From NCBI GenBank assembly GCA_050916095.1, contig CP050901.1, positions 1,054,001 through 1,118,000 of the forward strand: a DNA stretch of 64,000 bases. Reading direction: 5' to 3'. The notes under the pieces were generated by a model. The model made no database searches. It worked only from the letters and a program-made list of their open reading frames with translations, and had not been told where the DNA came from. Shown here one piece after another: positions 30,000 to 38,367 of this stretch. This DNA comes from JANPCX01 sp050916095 (GTDB lineage Bacteria > Pseudomonadota > Gammaproteobacteria > Burkholderiales > Burkholderiaceae_C). Both the position numbers and the translations under genes were made by a program. The stretch's first letter is position 1. Every line of letters starts with the position of its first letter.

Positions 30000-31745
30000 A
30001 TGAAAGCCACAGAGTTTTTTATCTCCACCCTCAAAGAAGCCCCTGCTGATGCCGAGGTGGTGAGTCATCAATTGATGATGCGGGCCGGGCTCATCAAACG
30101 ATTGGGTGCGGGCATTTACAACTACATGCCCATGGGCTTACGCGTGATCCGCAAGGTTGAGGGCATCATCCGCGAAGAGATGAACAGGGCCGGTGCGGTC
30201 GAGTTGCTGATGCCTGTGGTTCAGCCTGCGGAACTTTGGCAGGAGACGGGGCGCTTCGAAAAAATGGGGCCAGAATTGCTGCGGGTGAAAGACCGTCACG
30301 ACCGGGATTTCATCATTCAACCCACCAGCGAAGAGGTCATCACCGACATCGCCCGCCAAGAGCTGCGCAGCTACAAACAACTGCCGAAAAATTTCTACCA
30401 TATTCAAACCAAGTTTCGCGACGAACGGCGTCCCCGATTCGGCATCATGCGGGGACGTGAGTTCACGATGAAAGATGCCTATTCATTTGACCGGGACTTG
30501 GAGTCCGGCAGGCGCAGCTATGACGCGATGTTCAAAGCCTACTGCAGGGTTTTTGATCGCATGGGTTTGCAATACCGCGCAGTCTCGGCAGACACGGGTG
30601 CCATTGGCGGGGATGTGTCGCAAGAGTTTCAGGTCATTGCGGACACTGGCGAAGATGCCATTGTTTATTGCCCCAGCAGCGACTATGCGGCCAACATCGA
30701 GTTGGCCGAGGCGGTCAGTTTGATCGCACAGCGCGCTGCTGCGATGCAGGCGCTGACCAAAACACCGACGCCGAGCAAGAGCACCTGCGAGGATGTGGCG
30801 GCACTGCTGGGTGTGCCCCTGGACCAAACGGTCAAGTCCTTGGTCTTGGCCACGGATGAAAAGAATGAAGCCGGGGATGTGCTCAAGACCACGGTGTGGC
30901 TGCTGCTGGTGCGTGGCGACCACATGCTCAACGATGTGAAGGCCGCCAAGATTGAGGGCCTTAAAGAGGGTTACCGTTTCGCAACCGCCGCTGAGATTGA
31001 GGAACACTTTGGTTGCCGCCCCGGCTACCTTGGCCCTATCGGACTGAAAAAGCCCGTTCGAGTGGTGGCTGACCGCACCGTGGCCGCCATGAGTGACTTC
31101 ATCTGCGGGGCCAATGAAGCGGACTTTCACTACAGCGGTGTCAATTGGGGCCGCGATTTGCCTGAGCCCGATATGGTGGCCGACCTGCGTAATGTGGTGT
31201 CAGGCGACCCATCACCCGATGGGCAAGGCGTGCTGGCCATCCAGCGCGGTATTGAAGTGGGTCATATTTTTTTGCTGGGTACCAAGTACAGCGATGCCAT
31301 GAAGGCAACGTTCTTGGACGAGAACGGCAAGCCCCAGGTTTTCGTGATGGGTTGCTACGGCATCGGTGTGACGCGCTTACTCGGTGCTGCTATCGAACAA
31401 AACCACGACGCCCGCGGCATCATTTGGCCCTTGGCGATGGCTCCGTTTGCCGTCGTGATTTGCCCTATCGGCTTGGATCGGTCGGCCGAAGTGCAAACTG
31501 CTGCGCAAACCTTGCACGATGAACTGCTGGCGTTGGGTGTGGACGTCATGCTTGACGACCGAGGCGAGCGCCCCGGTGCCATGTTTGCCGACTGGGAGCT
31601 GATCGGGGTGCCGTGGCGTGTGGTCATCTCAGACCGTGGCCTCAAAGAGCGCCAAGTGGAGTTGCAAGGCCGCCGCGAAGCTGCTGCGCGCACCATCCCT
31701 GTGGATGCAGTGCTGGCAGAGTTGAAGGCGCTGCTGCAAAAATGA
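30000..31745 (+). CDS. proS: Prolyl-tRNA synthetase (bacterial type)
   Basis: The start at 30000 (MKATEFFISTLKEAPADAEV) gives 581 residues; a frame open from 29955 lacks support. Class II motifs are visible, such as LIKRLGAGIYNYMPMGLRV and TKFRDERRPRFGIMRGREFTMKDAYSFD. The inserted YbaK-like editing domain (around residues 230-390, TCEDVAALLGVPLDQTVKSLVL) clears mischarged alanine. The anticodon-binding C terminus follows. The stop overlaps the next gene's start (ATGA). Confidence 0.97.
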   Translation: MKATEFFISTLKEAPADAEVVSHQLMMRAGLIKRLGAGIYNYMPMGLRVIRKVEGIIREEMNRAGAVELLMPVVQPAELWQETGRFEKMGPELLRVKDRHDRDFIIQPTSEEVITDIARQELRSYKQLPKNFYHIQTKFRDERRPRFGIMRGREFTMKDAYSFDRDLESGRRSYDAMFKAYCRVFDRMGLQYRAVSADTGAIGGDVSQEFQVIADTGEDAIVYCPSSDYAANIELAEAVSLIAQRAAAMQALTKTPTPSKSTCEDVAALLGVPLDQTVKSLVLATDEKNEAGDVLKTTVWLLLVRGDHMLNDVKAAKIEGLKEGYRFATAAEIEEHFGCRPGYLGPIGLKKPVRVVADRTVAAMSDFICGANEADFHYSGVNWGRDLPEPDMVADLRNVVSGDPSPDGQGVLAIQRGIEVGHIFLLGTKYSDAMKATFLDENGKPQVFVMGCYGIGVTRLLGAAIEQNHDARGIIWPLAMAPFAVVICPIGLDRSAEVQTAAQTLHDELLALGVDVMLDDRGERPGAMFADWELIGVPWRVVISDRGLKERQVELQGRREAAARTIPVDAVLAELKALLQK

Positions 31746-32386
31746 GCGAGGCAACTCCCTGCCCGGCGCTGACGCGCCGGTCTACCCTTGCGCTCGCTGC
31801 GGCCCCCTTCTTGGCGACCTGGTCCCAAAGCAGTCGGGCGGGTGCTCAACTTGAAGAAGACATGGCCGATTCCGTGCGCTCCGCACTCTCGGCCGCTATC
31901 GCCAACAACGCGCCCCCCAAGCCGAGTTTTTCCGACACCGCTTCACGCATCGCCTACTTGCGCTGGTTAGGCGAAATGAGTCAGCGCCTGAAAAAACGCA
32001 AACCTGAAAACGTGGCACGGGTGGATTTTTTGGAGACGGTTTGGTACGAAAGCAAACGCGCAGGCCTCGAAACCGATTTGGTGTTGGGTTTAATTCAGGT
32101 GGAGAGCGGATTTCGCAAATACGCCATCAGCAGCGCCGGCGCGCGTGGTTACATGCAGGTCATGCCGTTCTGGACCCGCGTCATCGGTGACGGCGACGCC
32201 ACCCGACTCTTCCACATGCCCACCAATTTGCGTTTCGGTTGCGTCATTCTTCGCCACTACCTGGACCGGGAAAAAGGCGACCTCTTCATGGGCCTGGGCC
32301 GCTACAACGGCAGCCGGGGTCGGGCGGAGTATCCCAATTTGGTGTTTGGGGCGAGGAAGAGCTGGGAGTTTGCGGCGGCGGGGTGA
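31742..32386 (+). CDS. Lytic transglycosylase (SLT domain)
   Basis: The 214-residue protein overlaps proS by 4 nt. Its N terminus (LTRRSTLALAAAPFLATWSQSSRAGAQ) carries a twin-arginine-like signal. The SLT fold follows with the catalytic glutamate in LIQVESGFRKYAISSAGARGYMQVMPFW (E121) and later LGRYNGSRGRAEYPNLVF. It cleaves peptidoglycan in the periplasm. A small CCCCTGA/TCAGGGG hairpin at 32402-32418 may end the transcript. Confidence 0.92.
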   Translation: MSEATPCPALTRRSTLALAAAPFLATWSQSSRAGAQLEEDMADSVRSALSAAIANNAPPKPSFSDTASRIAYLRWLGEMSQRLKKRKPENVARVDFLETVWYESKRAGLETDLVLGLIQVESGFRKYAISSAGARGYMQVMPFWTRVIGDGDATRLFHMPTNLRFGCVILRHYLDREKGDLFMGLGRYNGSRGRAEYPNLVFGARKSWEFAAAG

Positions 32387-32475
32387 TTTGGAAGAGCCCA
32401 ACCCCTGAGGTCAGGGGGTGTCCAACCTGTGGCCTGATGCCAAAATTGTCAACTTGAATTCAACGAAAGCCGCTC

Positions 32476-33240
32476 ATGTTTGCAAAGATTGCCCTGGTTG
32501 TTTTGTCCCAATTGCTAGCGGTTTCCGCGATATCAGCACCGATTACGTACAGTTTTTCGACCGCAGCGAACTCGTTTAGCGGTGTGTCAAGTTCTCCTGC
32601 CAGCGTGCCGTTTAGCAATCCGTTCAGTAGCAGCGCAACGGTTTCTGGGACATTTGTTTACGATGCCAGCGCAACATTGAACTCATCTGTGTCCTCGGTG
32701 TACGGTTCTCGCTACGGCAGCTATTCGACCACTTCAAGCTTGGTCTCAAGTTTTAACAACTTGACGGGCTCTGTGGCGGGAAGGACGTTCTCTGATACGA
32801 GCGGCGTCACCATGGTTGGCAACGATCGCGGTGGCATCGGCGCTTTTCCCAGCCCTATCGACTATCTAGGCCTGTGGTCCGACAACCCGACGCCAAATAG
32901 CACCAGCCCTGACAATTTCACCGGATTTTCGATCGGGGCTTTCACGCTCATCAACGTGCGTTTTTTTTGGGCCGAAACCCAAAGTACGCCGACTTTGATC
33001 ACCGATTTTTTGAGCGATGAAAGCATGCCAGCCACACTGCCCACTTTTGCTGGTCGCTTGGCTTTGGATTTCATAGAGACCGGCACCAACCCCTCTGCCC
33101 AGCATGCGTTCGTTTTTTTCGACGGCTTGACTGTTGTAGCAATGAATCCAGTATCCGAGCCGGGAACTTACTCCATGATTTTGATGGGTTTTGTCGCGGC
33201 AGGTTTTGTCGCTCGTCGTCGCGCAGTGAAGCGCGCTTAA
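32476..33240 (+). CDS. PEP-CTERM sorting-signal protein
   Basis: The 254-residue exported protein has a signal peptide (FAKIALVVLSQLLAVSAISAP) and a Ser/Thr-rich body. The C-terminal tripartite signal is SEPGTYSMILMGFVAAGFVARRR: PEP-like motif, hydrophobic helix and basic tail. Such proteins are cut by exosortases. XrtB, encoded at 44.1 kb, is the likely processing enzyme. Its stop codon is also the first bases of a 113-bp repeat. No enzymatic domain recognised. Confidence 0.85.
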   Translation: MFAKIALVVLSQLLAVSAISAPITYSFSTAANSFSGVSSSPASVPFSNPFSSSATVSGTFVYDASATLNSSVSSVYGSRYGSYSTTSSLVSSFNNLTGSVAGRTFSDTSGVTMVGNDRGGIGAFPSPIDYLGLWSDNPTPNSTSPDNFTGFSIGAFTLINVRFFWAETQSTPTLITDFLSDESMPATLPTFAGRLALDFIETGTNPSAQHAFVFFDGLTVVAMNPVSEPGTYSMILMGFVAAGFVARRRAVKRA

Positions 33241-33352
33241 GAGCCGCTAACAAAACACTGCATACACCGTTCGCCCCGAGGTCGAAGCGCCTTGCACCGA
33301 GGTACGCGCTGGCTTCGACAAGCTCAGCCCGAACGGTTTTGTTAGCGGCTCT
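33240..33352. repeat. 113-bp inverted-ended repeat, copy 1
   Basis: The ends are a perfect 17-bp inverted repeat, AGAGCCGCTAACAAAAC and its complement. The interior contains the dispersed motif TTCGACAAGCTCAGCCCGAA with a partial inverted partner. Copy 2 at 34515-34627 is identical except for one base. It looks like a small non-autonomous mobile unit (MITE-like). The left end overlaps the PEP-CTERM gene's stop codon. Confidence 0.88.
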
Positions 33353-33393
33353 AAGTCACGGTGCGGGGGCGTAGGGCCGGAGTCTGACTGGGT

Positions 33394-33978
33394 CTATAGA
33401 CCTACCCAAGATTTCGGCGCCGCCTGCGCCACCCCCAACAAACCCAACACCCGCTCCACCGTGTCATTGACCAAATCGTCGATGTTTTGCGGCCGGTGAT
33501 AGAAGGCGGGCAAAGGTGGAAAGATGATGCCGCCCATCTCGGTCACCGACGTCATGTTGCGCAGGTGGGCGAGGTTGAAGGGCGTTTCTCTGACCATCAG
33601 CACCAAGCGGCGGCGTTCTTTCAAGGTGACGTCGGCGGCGCGGCTGAGCAGGTTGTCGGACAGACCGTGGGCGACGGCCGCCAGGCTTTTCATGGAGCAG
33701 GGGGCCACCACCATGGCGTCGGTCACGAACGAGCCGCTGGCCAGGGCTGCACCGACATCGGCGGGGTTGTAGGCCACGTCGGCCAAAGCCTCCAGGGCTT
33801 TGCGGTCCAGGCCCAGTTCATGGTGCACGTTGAGCACACCCGCCGGGCTGGCGACGAGATGGGTTTGCGCGCCGACTGACTTCAGGCGCTCCAGCAAACG
33901 CACACCGTAAATCGCACCTGTGGCCCCGGTGATGCCGACGACGATGCGCGGAGTCCGCACTGGGGCGTGGTCGCTCAC
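33394..33978 (-). CDS. ubiX: Flavin prenyltransferase UbiX
   Basis: The 194-residue flavoprotein opens RIVVGITGATGAIYGVRLLE, followed by VVAPCSMKSLAAVAHGLSDNLLSRAADV, RRRLVLMVRETPFNLAHLRNM and GGIIFPPLPAFYHRP. It makes prenylated FMN for the UbiD decarboxylase in ubiquinone synthesis. It lies 5 bp downstream of grxD in the same direction. The pair is bracketed by the two 113-bp repeats. Confidence 0.96.
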   Translation of the reverse strand: MSDHAPVRTPRIVVGITGATGAIYGVRLLERLKSVGAQTHLVASPAGVLNVHHELGLDRKALEALADVAYNPADVGAALASGSFVTDAMVVAPCSMKSLAAVAHGLSDNLLSRAADVTLKERRRLVLMVRETPFNLAHLRNMTSVTEMGGIIFPPLPAFYHRPQNIDDLVNDTVERVLGLLGVAQAAPKSWVGL

Positions 33979-33983
33979 CGGTC

Positions 33984-34301
33984 TCAGGCTTGGTTGCCGA
34001 GGATTTGCTGCAGCTCGCCGGCTTGATACATCTCGGTCATGATGTCAGAGCCACCCACGAATTCACCATGGACGTAGAGCTGTGGAATGGTGGGCCAGTT
34101 GGCGTAGTCTTTGATGCCTTGACGCACGCCTTCGTCTTCCAGCACGTTGACGGTGGTCAGGTCGCTCACACCGCAGGCCTTGAGGATTTGAACCGCGCGG
34201 CCCGAGAAACCGCACATCGGAAACTGAGCGCTGCCTTTCATGAAAAGAACCACGCGGTTTGATTTGACGAGGGTATCGATTTTTTGCTGAACGTCGTTCA
34301 T
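33984..34301 (-). CDS. grxD: Monothiol glutaredoxin (Grx4 type)
   Basis: The ATG at 34301 follows AGGAGGC and gives 105 residues (MNDVQQKIDTLVKSNRVVLF). The CGFS active site is at residues 30-33 and the glutathione/cluster region WPTIPQLYVHGEFVGGSDI follows. CGFS glutaredoxins carry and deliver iron-sulfur clusters. It is probably cotranscribed with ubiX. Confidence 0.96.
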   Translation of the reverse strand: MNDVQQKIDTLVKSNRVVLFMKGSAQFPMCGFSGRAVQILKACGVSDLTTVNVLEDEGVRQGIKDYANWPTIPQLYVHGEFVGGSDIMTEMYQAGELQQILGNQA

Positions 34302-34514
34302 GGCGGGATGCCTCCTTGGGCTGGGGCAATGGGGATTGGGGTTAGGAGCGAAGTTTACCGGTTGGCATCGGCGGTGTTCTGGCCAACCTGGCATAACCCC
34401 ACATGGCGACTTGGATCGCCTTGCGTCATGTGCGCGCCCAGACCTGTCGCTTCGCCTTGGGCCCCATCGGGCCCTTGGTGTTGAGAAAGCTTAGGAACGG
34501 ATCCGCGTTTCTTA

Positions 34515-34627
34515 AGAGCCGCTAACAAAACACTGCATACACCGTTCGCCCCGAGGTCGAAGGGCCTTGCACCGAGGTACGCGCTGGCTTCGACAAGCTC
34601 AGCCCGAACGGTTTTGTTAGCGGCTCT
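34515..34627. repeat. 113-bp inverted-ended repeat, copy 2
   Basis: Identical to 33240-33352 except for one base (G instead of C in AAGGGCC) and in the same orientation. Both copies are preceded by CTTA and followed by AAGT, hinting at a preferred target. It lies in the gene-poor interval upstream of grxD. The frame that can be read through it is not a real gene. Confidence 0.88.
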
Positions 34628-34757
34628 AAGTAACTGCAATGACGCCACTCGCAGGCGTAATCGTTGGTTATTTTTTCGGCACTAAGGCAGCAGCCTCGAC
34701 AAATCCCCCTCCGCCACCGCTCGCCCGGTGATGTCTAAGCCCTACAGGGTTGGTTGC

Positions 34758-34870
34758 ACGTAAGCGGTCCATAGATCAGTCCGATCATTTTGTGAGCGAT
34801 GGCCACGATCGACTATTTGTGTGACTTGCGCACCATCAAACTTTTGTACTGGGCCGCCAACTTGATTGGG
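34758..34870 (-). pseudogene. Short IS110-family transposase relic
   Basis: The minus strand reads KLAAQYKSLMVRKSHK, then a TAG stop, then SIVAIAHKMIGLIYGPLTC in the same frame. This is the C-terminal block of IS110-type transposases. The remainder of the element is gone. The 34628-35094 interval around it shows no other gene or structure I can support. Confidence 0.6.
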
Positions 34871-35094
34871 TGCTCGAAGCCATCAACGCAAGCATTCATG
34901 CGGTTTCGCCGGGCCTCAGAAAGCGACTGAGTGAACTATGCGGATTGGTGTACCGATGCGCAACGAGAGGTTTCCGACGTTGTTTGCTACCTTCTGAAGC
35001 AACCGTTACATGCCGATTTTGTCTTGTCAAATCAGTCGCTTAGCCTTGGTTTACGGGGCATGTGGTGGCTTGTGACTGAGTTGTGATGGCCCAG

Positions 35095-35110
35095 TAGTCC
35101 ATACGGACTA
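35095..35110. promoter_or_regulatory. Palindrome upstream of the FxDxF PEP-CTERM gene
   Basis: TAGTCC-ATAC-GGACTA is a perfect 6-4-6 dyad, 61 bp before the start codon of the PEP-CTERM gene. Its size suits a dimeric regulator. The LuxR-type EpsA encoded 1 kb downstream is a candidate, by inference only. Confidence 0.45.
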
Positions 35111-35170
35111 TCGACACGGGATAACCCTAGCTCCTAGGATGGCCTCGTCATCAACTTACGAGGAGTCAGC

Positions 35171-35707
35171 ATGCAACTCAATCAAGTCTCCAAGGTCGCA
35201 GCAGCGTGTGTGCTGCTTTGGGGAACGGCCTTTCAAGCCCACGCCGCCACCTACAACTTGGGCACCGTTTCTTCCGGCGCGCCACTGTCCTTTAACGCTG
35301 CCGTCACATCCGCTGGTGCCTTCAGCGACATCTTCACTTTTACCTTACCCGCTGCTTTTGGCACAGGCTTCAGTCTGCTGAATTTCCCTGTGGGTGGCTT
35401 GTTCAACACGGTATTGACCTCCGCCACTTTGTTCAGCAACGCTGATGGTGCACTCTTCAGCAGTGACGACACCATTGCGAGGTCTGGAACCATCACATCC
35501 ACAGGCATCAGCTTCACCGGTGGCGCGAGTGCTGCGGGCAGCTATTACCTGAACGTGACCGGAATTGCGACGGGCCCACAAGGCGGCCTGTACAACGGTG
35601 CCATCAGCGTTGCTGCAGTGCCTGAACCTGAGACCTACGCCATGTTGCTGGCCGGCTTGGGAGTGATGGGTTTCATTGCGCGTCGCAGAAACAACGCACA
35701 ACAGTAA
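35171..35707 (+). CDS. FxDxF-type PEP-CTERM protein
   Basis: The 178-residue exported protein is preceded by GAGGAGTC. It has a signal peptide (VSKVAAACVLLWGTAFQAHA), the FSDIFTFTLP segment that names the FxDxF subgroup, and a canonical C terminus VPEPETYAMLLAGLGVMGFIARRR. It should be processed by the exosortase XrtB encoded in the neighbouring eps locus and end up at the surface or in the matrix. It is a low-complexity Ser/Thr/Gly-rich protein without catalytic motifs. Confidence 0.9.
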   Translation: MQLNQVSKVAAACVLLWGTAFQAHAATYNLGTVSSGAPLSFNAAVTSAGAFSDIFTFTLPAAFGTGFSLLNFPVGGLFNTVLTSATLFSNADGALFSSDDTIARSGTITSTGISFTGGASAAGSYYLNVTGIATGPQGGLYNGAISVAAVPEPETYAMLLAGLGVMGFIARRRNNAQQ

Positions 35708-36128
35708 TCGACAAAGAACCCCACTCCCCCAAGCGCTGGTCGCGGATCTTGCTTCGCACCCATGAGGCGTGTGCTCAAGATCCGGGGTGGGACTGAGGCA
35801 GCCGCTCAACCAACGTTCCGTTGAGGCCGCAGCGAGCATCGAAGTGCGGCAACACGGGTGGGTATCGCGACTGAAAAATTGGACGTAGCTATCCAGGCGG
35901 GTCAAGCAAGAAAAACGGGATTGCGCTTGCAGTCCTTTTTTTCTCACAGCTCGCTACCTGGCCTTACACATCTCATCTGTATTGATACAGCTTGGTCATT
36001 GAAAAAATGGTGCGTCGCAGCAAGAATCAACCGGCCATTTGGTGATCGAGAAGTATTCAGTGGCACCTGCCGCTCTGCGTGGAGCGAGGATTGCCGCACT
36101 TGACTCTGAACAGGACAGATTGGCACAC
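35708..36128. other. Intergenic region before epsA
   Basis: No gene is supported here. An 8-bp inverted repeat GGATCTTG (35744-35751) / CAAGATCC (35776-35783) could end the PEP-CTERM transcript, but no T-run follows. The eps operon promoter must lie between here and epsA. I could not assign clear -35/-10 boxes or a sigma-54 site. Confidence 0.5.
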
Positions 36129-36944
36129 ATGGGCTTTTTGCCTTCGCTCTCATCGGCTGAGATTCAGAACTACCACCGCGTGGTCATGCGGTCTGCGGAA
36201 GTGCGCAGCCATTTTGACTTGCTGCTGTGGTTGCAAGGTGATGTGCAGCGTTACCTGCCGCACCACATCATGGTGGCCGCCTGGGGTAATTTCCAAGGCG
36301 ATCAGGTTCAATACGATGTGCTTTCACCCTTGCCCGGCGTTCGCTCACACACGACACAACCTGCGGCGATACAACCCATGCTGCGCAGGCTGTTTTTTCG
36401 TTGGTCTGAGTTTGGAAAAAAACCATTCGTTCTGAGTGCCGGGCAGGAGGGTTTCTTGCTCAACAATGAAACCAAATCCTGTGCACTGGGCCGATCTTTG
36501 CTGCAAATGCGCAGTGCGATGGTGCATGGCATCAGCGATGCCCGAGGCAACGTGGACTGTCTCTACATCGCTTTCGGCATGAATGCGCCATACACCGACA
36601 AAAACAGCAGTGCGATGACTGCCGTTTTGCCCTACATCGACATTGCGTTAAGGCAAGTCGAACACCTGCCCAACCAAACGTTTCCAGTGGCCCCGCTGAC
36701 AGCCAGCACGCCACCCGCACCGGTATACGAAGGTCTGCCACTGCAGCAGTGGGGGCTGACCAGCCGCGAAGCCGAAATCGTCAGTTGGGTGGCCATGGGT
36801 AAAACCAATCCCGACATCGGCATGATTCTCGGCATCAGCGCCTTCACAGTGAAAAACCACCTGCAGCGCATCTTCAAGAAGCTGGATGTATCGAACCGCG
36901 CCCAGGCCGTCGGAAAACTGAATACTTTGTTGGTGGATGCTTGA
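36129..36944 (+). CDS. epsA: LuxR-type transcriptional regulator EpsA of the XrtB/PEP-CTERM locus
   Basis: From the ATG at 36129 (MGFLPSLSSAEIQNYHRVVM) there are 271 residues. Upstream in-frame TTG or GTG codons to 36039 could extend it. The N-terminal sensor-like domain (SHFDLLLWLQGDVQRYLPHHIMVAAWG) is joined to a C-terminal LuxR HTH (GLTSREAEIVSWVAMGKTNPDIGMILGISAFTVKNHLQRIF). This fits EpsA of the methanolan-type eps clusters. It shares one base with epsB and probably controls the operon. The signal is unknown. Confidence 0.85.
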   Translation: MGFLPSLSSAEIQNYHRVVMRSAEVRSHFDLLLWLQGDVQRYLPHHIMVAAWGNFQGDQVQYDVLSPLPGVRSHTTQPAAIQPMLRRLFFRWSEFGKKPFVLSAGQEGFLLNNETKSCALGRSLLQMRSAMVHGISDARGNVDCLYIAFGMNAPYTDKNSSAMTAVLPYIDIALRQVEHLPNQTFPVAPLTASTPPAPVYEGLPLQQWGLTSREAEIVSWVAMGKTNPDIGMILGISAFTVKNHLQRIFKKLDVSNRAQAVGKLNTLLVDA

Positions 36945-38365
36945 TGTTGAAGTCGAACACTTCGCTGCTCAGCATCCCACTGGTCAAACGTGCCGACGCG
37001 CCGGCGCTGGGCAAGGACAACTTGCTGAGTTTGTTTGAAACCTCGGTCGGCCCTGTGGCACTGGCTTTGTCGTTGTGGGTCTGCGCATGGGTGGTCGAAG
37101 GCGGCATAACACCGCCTTATTTGATTCTTTCGGTATTGGTTTTCGCGTTGACTTTTCCGGGAAAGTCGCGTTTGCACGCGTCGCTTTCGGCGGTGATTCT
37201 GGACATCGTGGTCAGTTGGGTTTCGTTGGCGGCCCTGCTCTTGATCACAGGTTGGGCCACACGTTACGACCGCGAGTTCTCCGATGACGCCATCATCATG
37301 TGGTTGTGGCTGGCCCCGCTGAGTGAACTGGTCGCCTACCTGGTTCTGCGCTTGGTTGCGCCCTATTTGCTCAAGCTGCAAGGGCCGCCACAGCGGGCGG
37401 TGATTGTTGGTATGAATGAACAAGGCCTCGCGCTGGCCCAAAAAATCAGTTCGTCACGCTACGCCCACATCGAATTGACCGGCTTCATCGACAGCCGCAT
37501 GCCCGATCGTTTGAACGGTGAGCATCGCCACTTGCTGAGTGGGCAATTGGATCAACTCGCCGCACTGGTTAAAACCCGGCAGATACAGCTCATCTATCTG
37601 TCTCTGCCGATGGCATCGCAGCCCCGCATCTTGCGCATCTTGGACGACCTGAAGGACACCACCGCCTCGGTTTACTTTGTGCCGGACATGCTGGTCACCG
37701 ACCTCATTCAAGGTAAACAAAGCGCGGTCTGCGGGATGCCTGTGATTTCCGTTTGCGAGTCGCCTTTCAAAGGGCAAGACGGGGCCATCAAACGTGCCAG
37801 CGACATCGTCATATCGCTGCTCATCTTGCTGCTGATATCGCCCTTGCTGCTGCTGATCGGCATCGCGGTCAAACGCAGCTCACCCGGCCCCATCATCTTC
37901 AAGCAACGTCGATATGGTTTGGATGGCAACGAGATTCTGGTTTACAAGTTCCGCTCCATGACCGTGACCGAAGACGGTGGTGACATCAAACAGGCGCAGA
38001 AGAATGATTCGCGCATCACGCCACTGGGTGCTCTTCTTCGACGCACTTCTTTGGATGAATTGCCGCAGTTTTTCAACGTCTTGCAGGGAAGAATGAGTAT
38101 TGTGGGTCCACGACCACATGCCGTGTCGCACAACGAGATGTACCGCAAGCTCATCAAAGGCTACATGGTGCGACACAAAGTTAAGCCGGGCATCACCGGG
38201 TGGGCGCAGGTCAACGGCTACCGAGGTGAGACGGAGACCTTGGACAAGATGCAAGGCCGCATTGACTACGACTTGGACTACCTGCGCAACTGGTCGTTGC
38301 GCTTGGACTTGTACATCATTTTGCGCACTGTCCGTCTTGTTCTCAAAGACCAGGCAGCCTACTGA
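36944..38365 (+). CDS. epsB: Undecaprenyl-phosphate glucose phosphotransferase EpsB
   Basis: The ATG at 36944 overlaps the epsA stop by one base and gives 473 residues. N-terminal membrane helices and a CoA-binding-like segment (AVIVGMNEQGLALAQKISSSRY) precede the catalytic bacterial sugar transferase domain. That domain has KRASDIVISLLILLLISPL, SPGPIIFKQRRYGLDGNEI, YKFRSM and RTSLDELPQFFNVLQGRMSIVGPRP. It loads the first hexose-phosphate onto undecaprenyl phosphate, starting the polysaccharide repeat unit at the inner membrane. Confidence 0.93.
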   Translation: MLKSNTSLLSIPLVKRADAPALGKDNLLSLFETSVGPVALALSLWVCAWVVEGGITPPYLILSVLVFALTFPGKSRLHASLSAVILDIVVSWVSLAALLLITGWATRYDREFSDDAIIMWLWLAPLSELVAYLVLRLVAPYLLKLQGPPQRAVIVGMNEQGLALAQKISSSRYAHIELTGFIDSRMPDRLNGEHRHLLSGQLDQLAALVKTRQIQLIYLSLPMASQPRILRILDDLKDTTASVYFVPDMLVTDLIQGKQSAVCGMPVISVCESPFKGQDGAIKRASDIVISLLILLLISPLLLLIGIAVKRSSPGPIIFKQRRYGLDGNEILVYKFRSMTVTEDGGDIKQAQKNDSRITPLGALLRRTSLDELPQFFNVLQGRMSIVGPRPHAVSHNEMYRKLIKGYMVRHKVKPGITGWAQVNGYRGETETLDKMQGRIDYDLDYLRNWSLRLDLYIILRTVRLVLKDQAAY

Positions 38366-38367
38366 CC

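Noticed and set aside
34355..34648. 97-codon minus-strand frame through the second 113-bp repeat
   Set aside because: Much of it is translated repeat sequence (ELVEASAYLGARPFD type), a well-known artefact. No upstream ribosome site.
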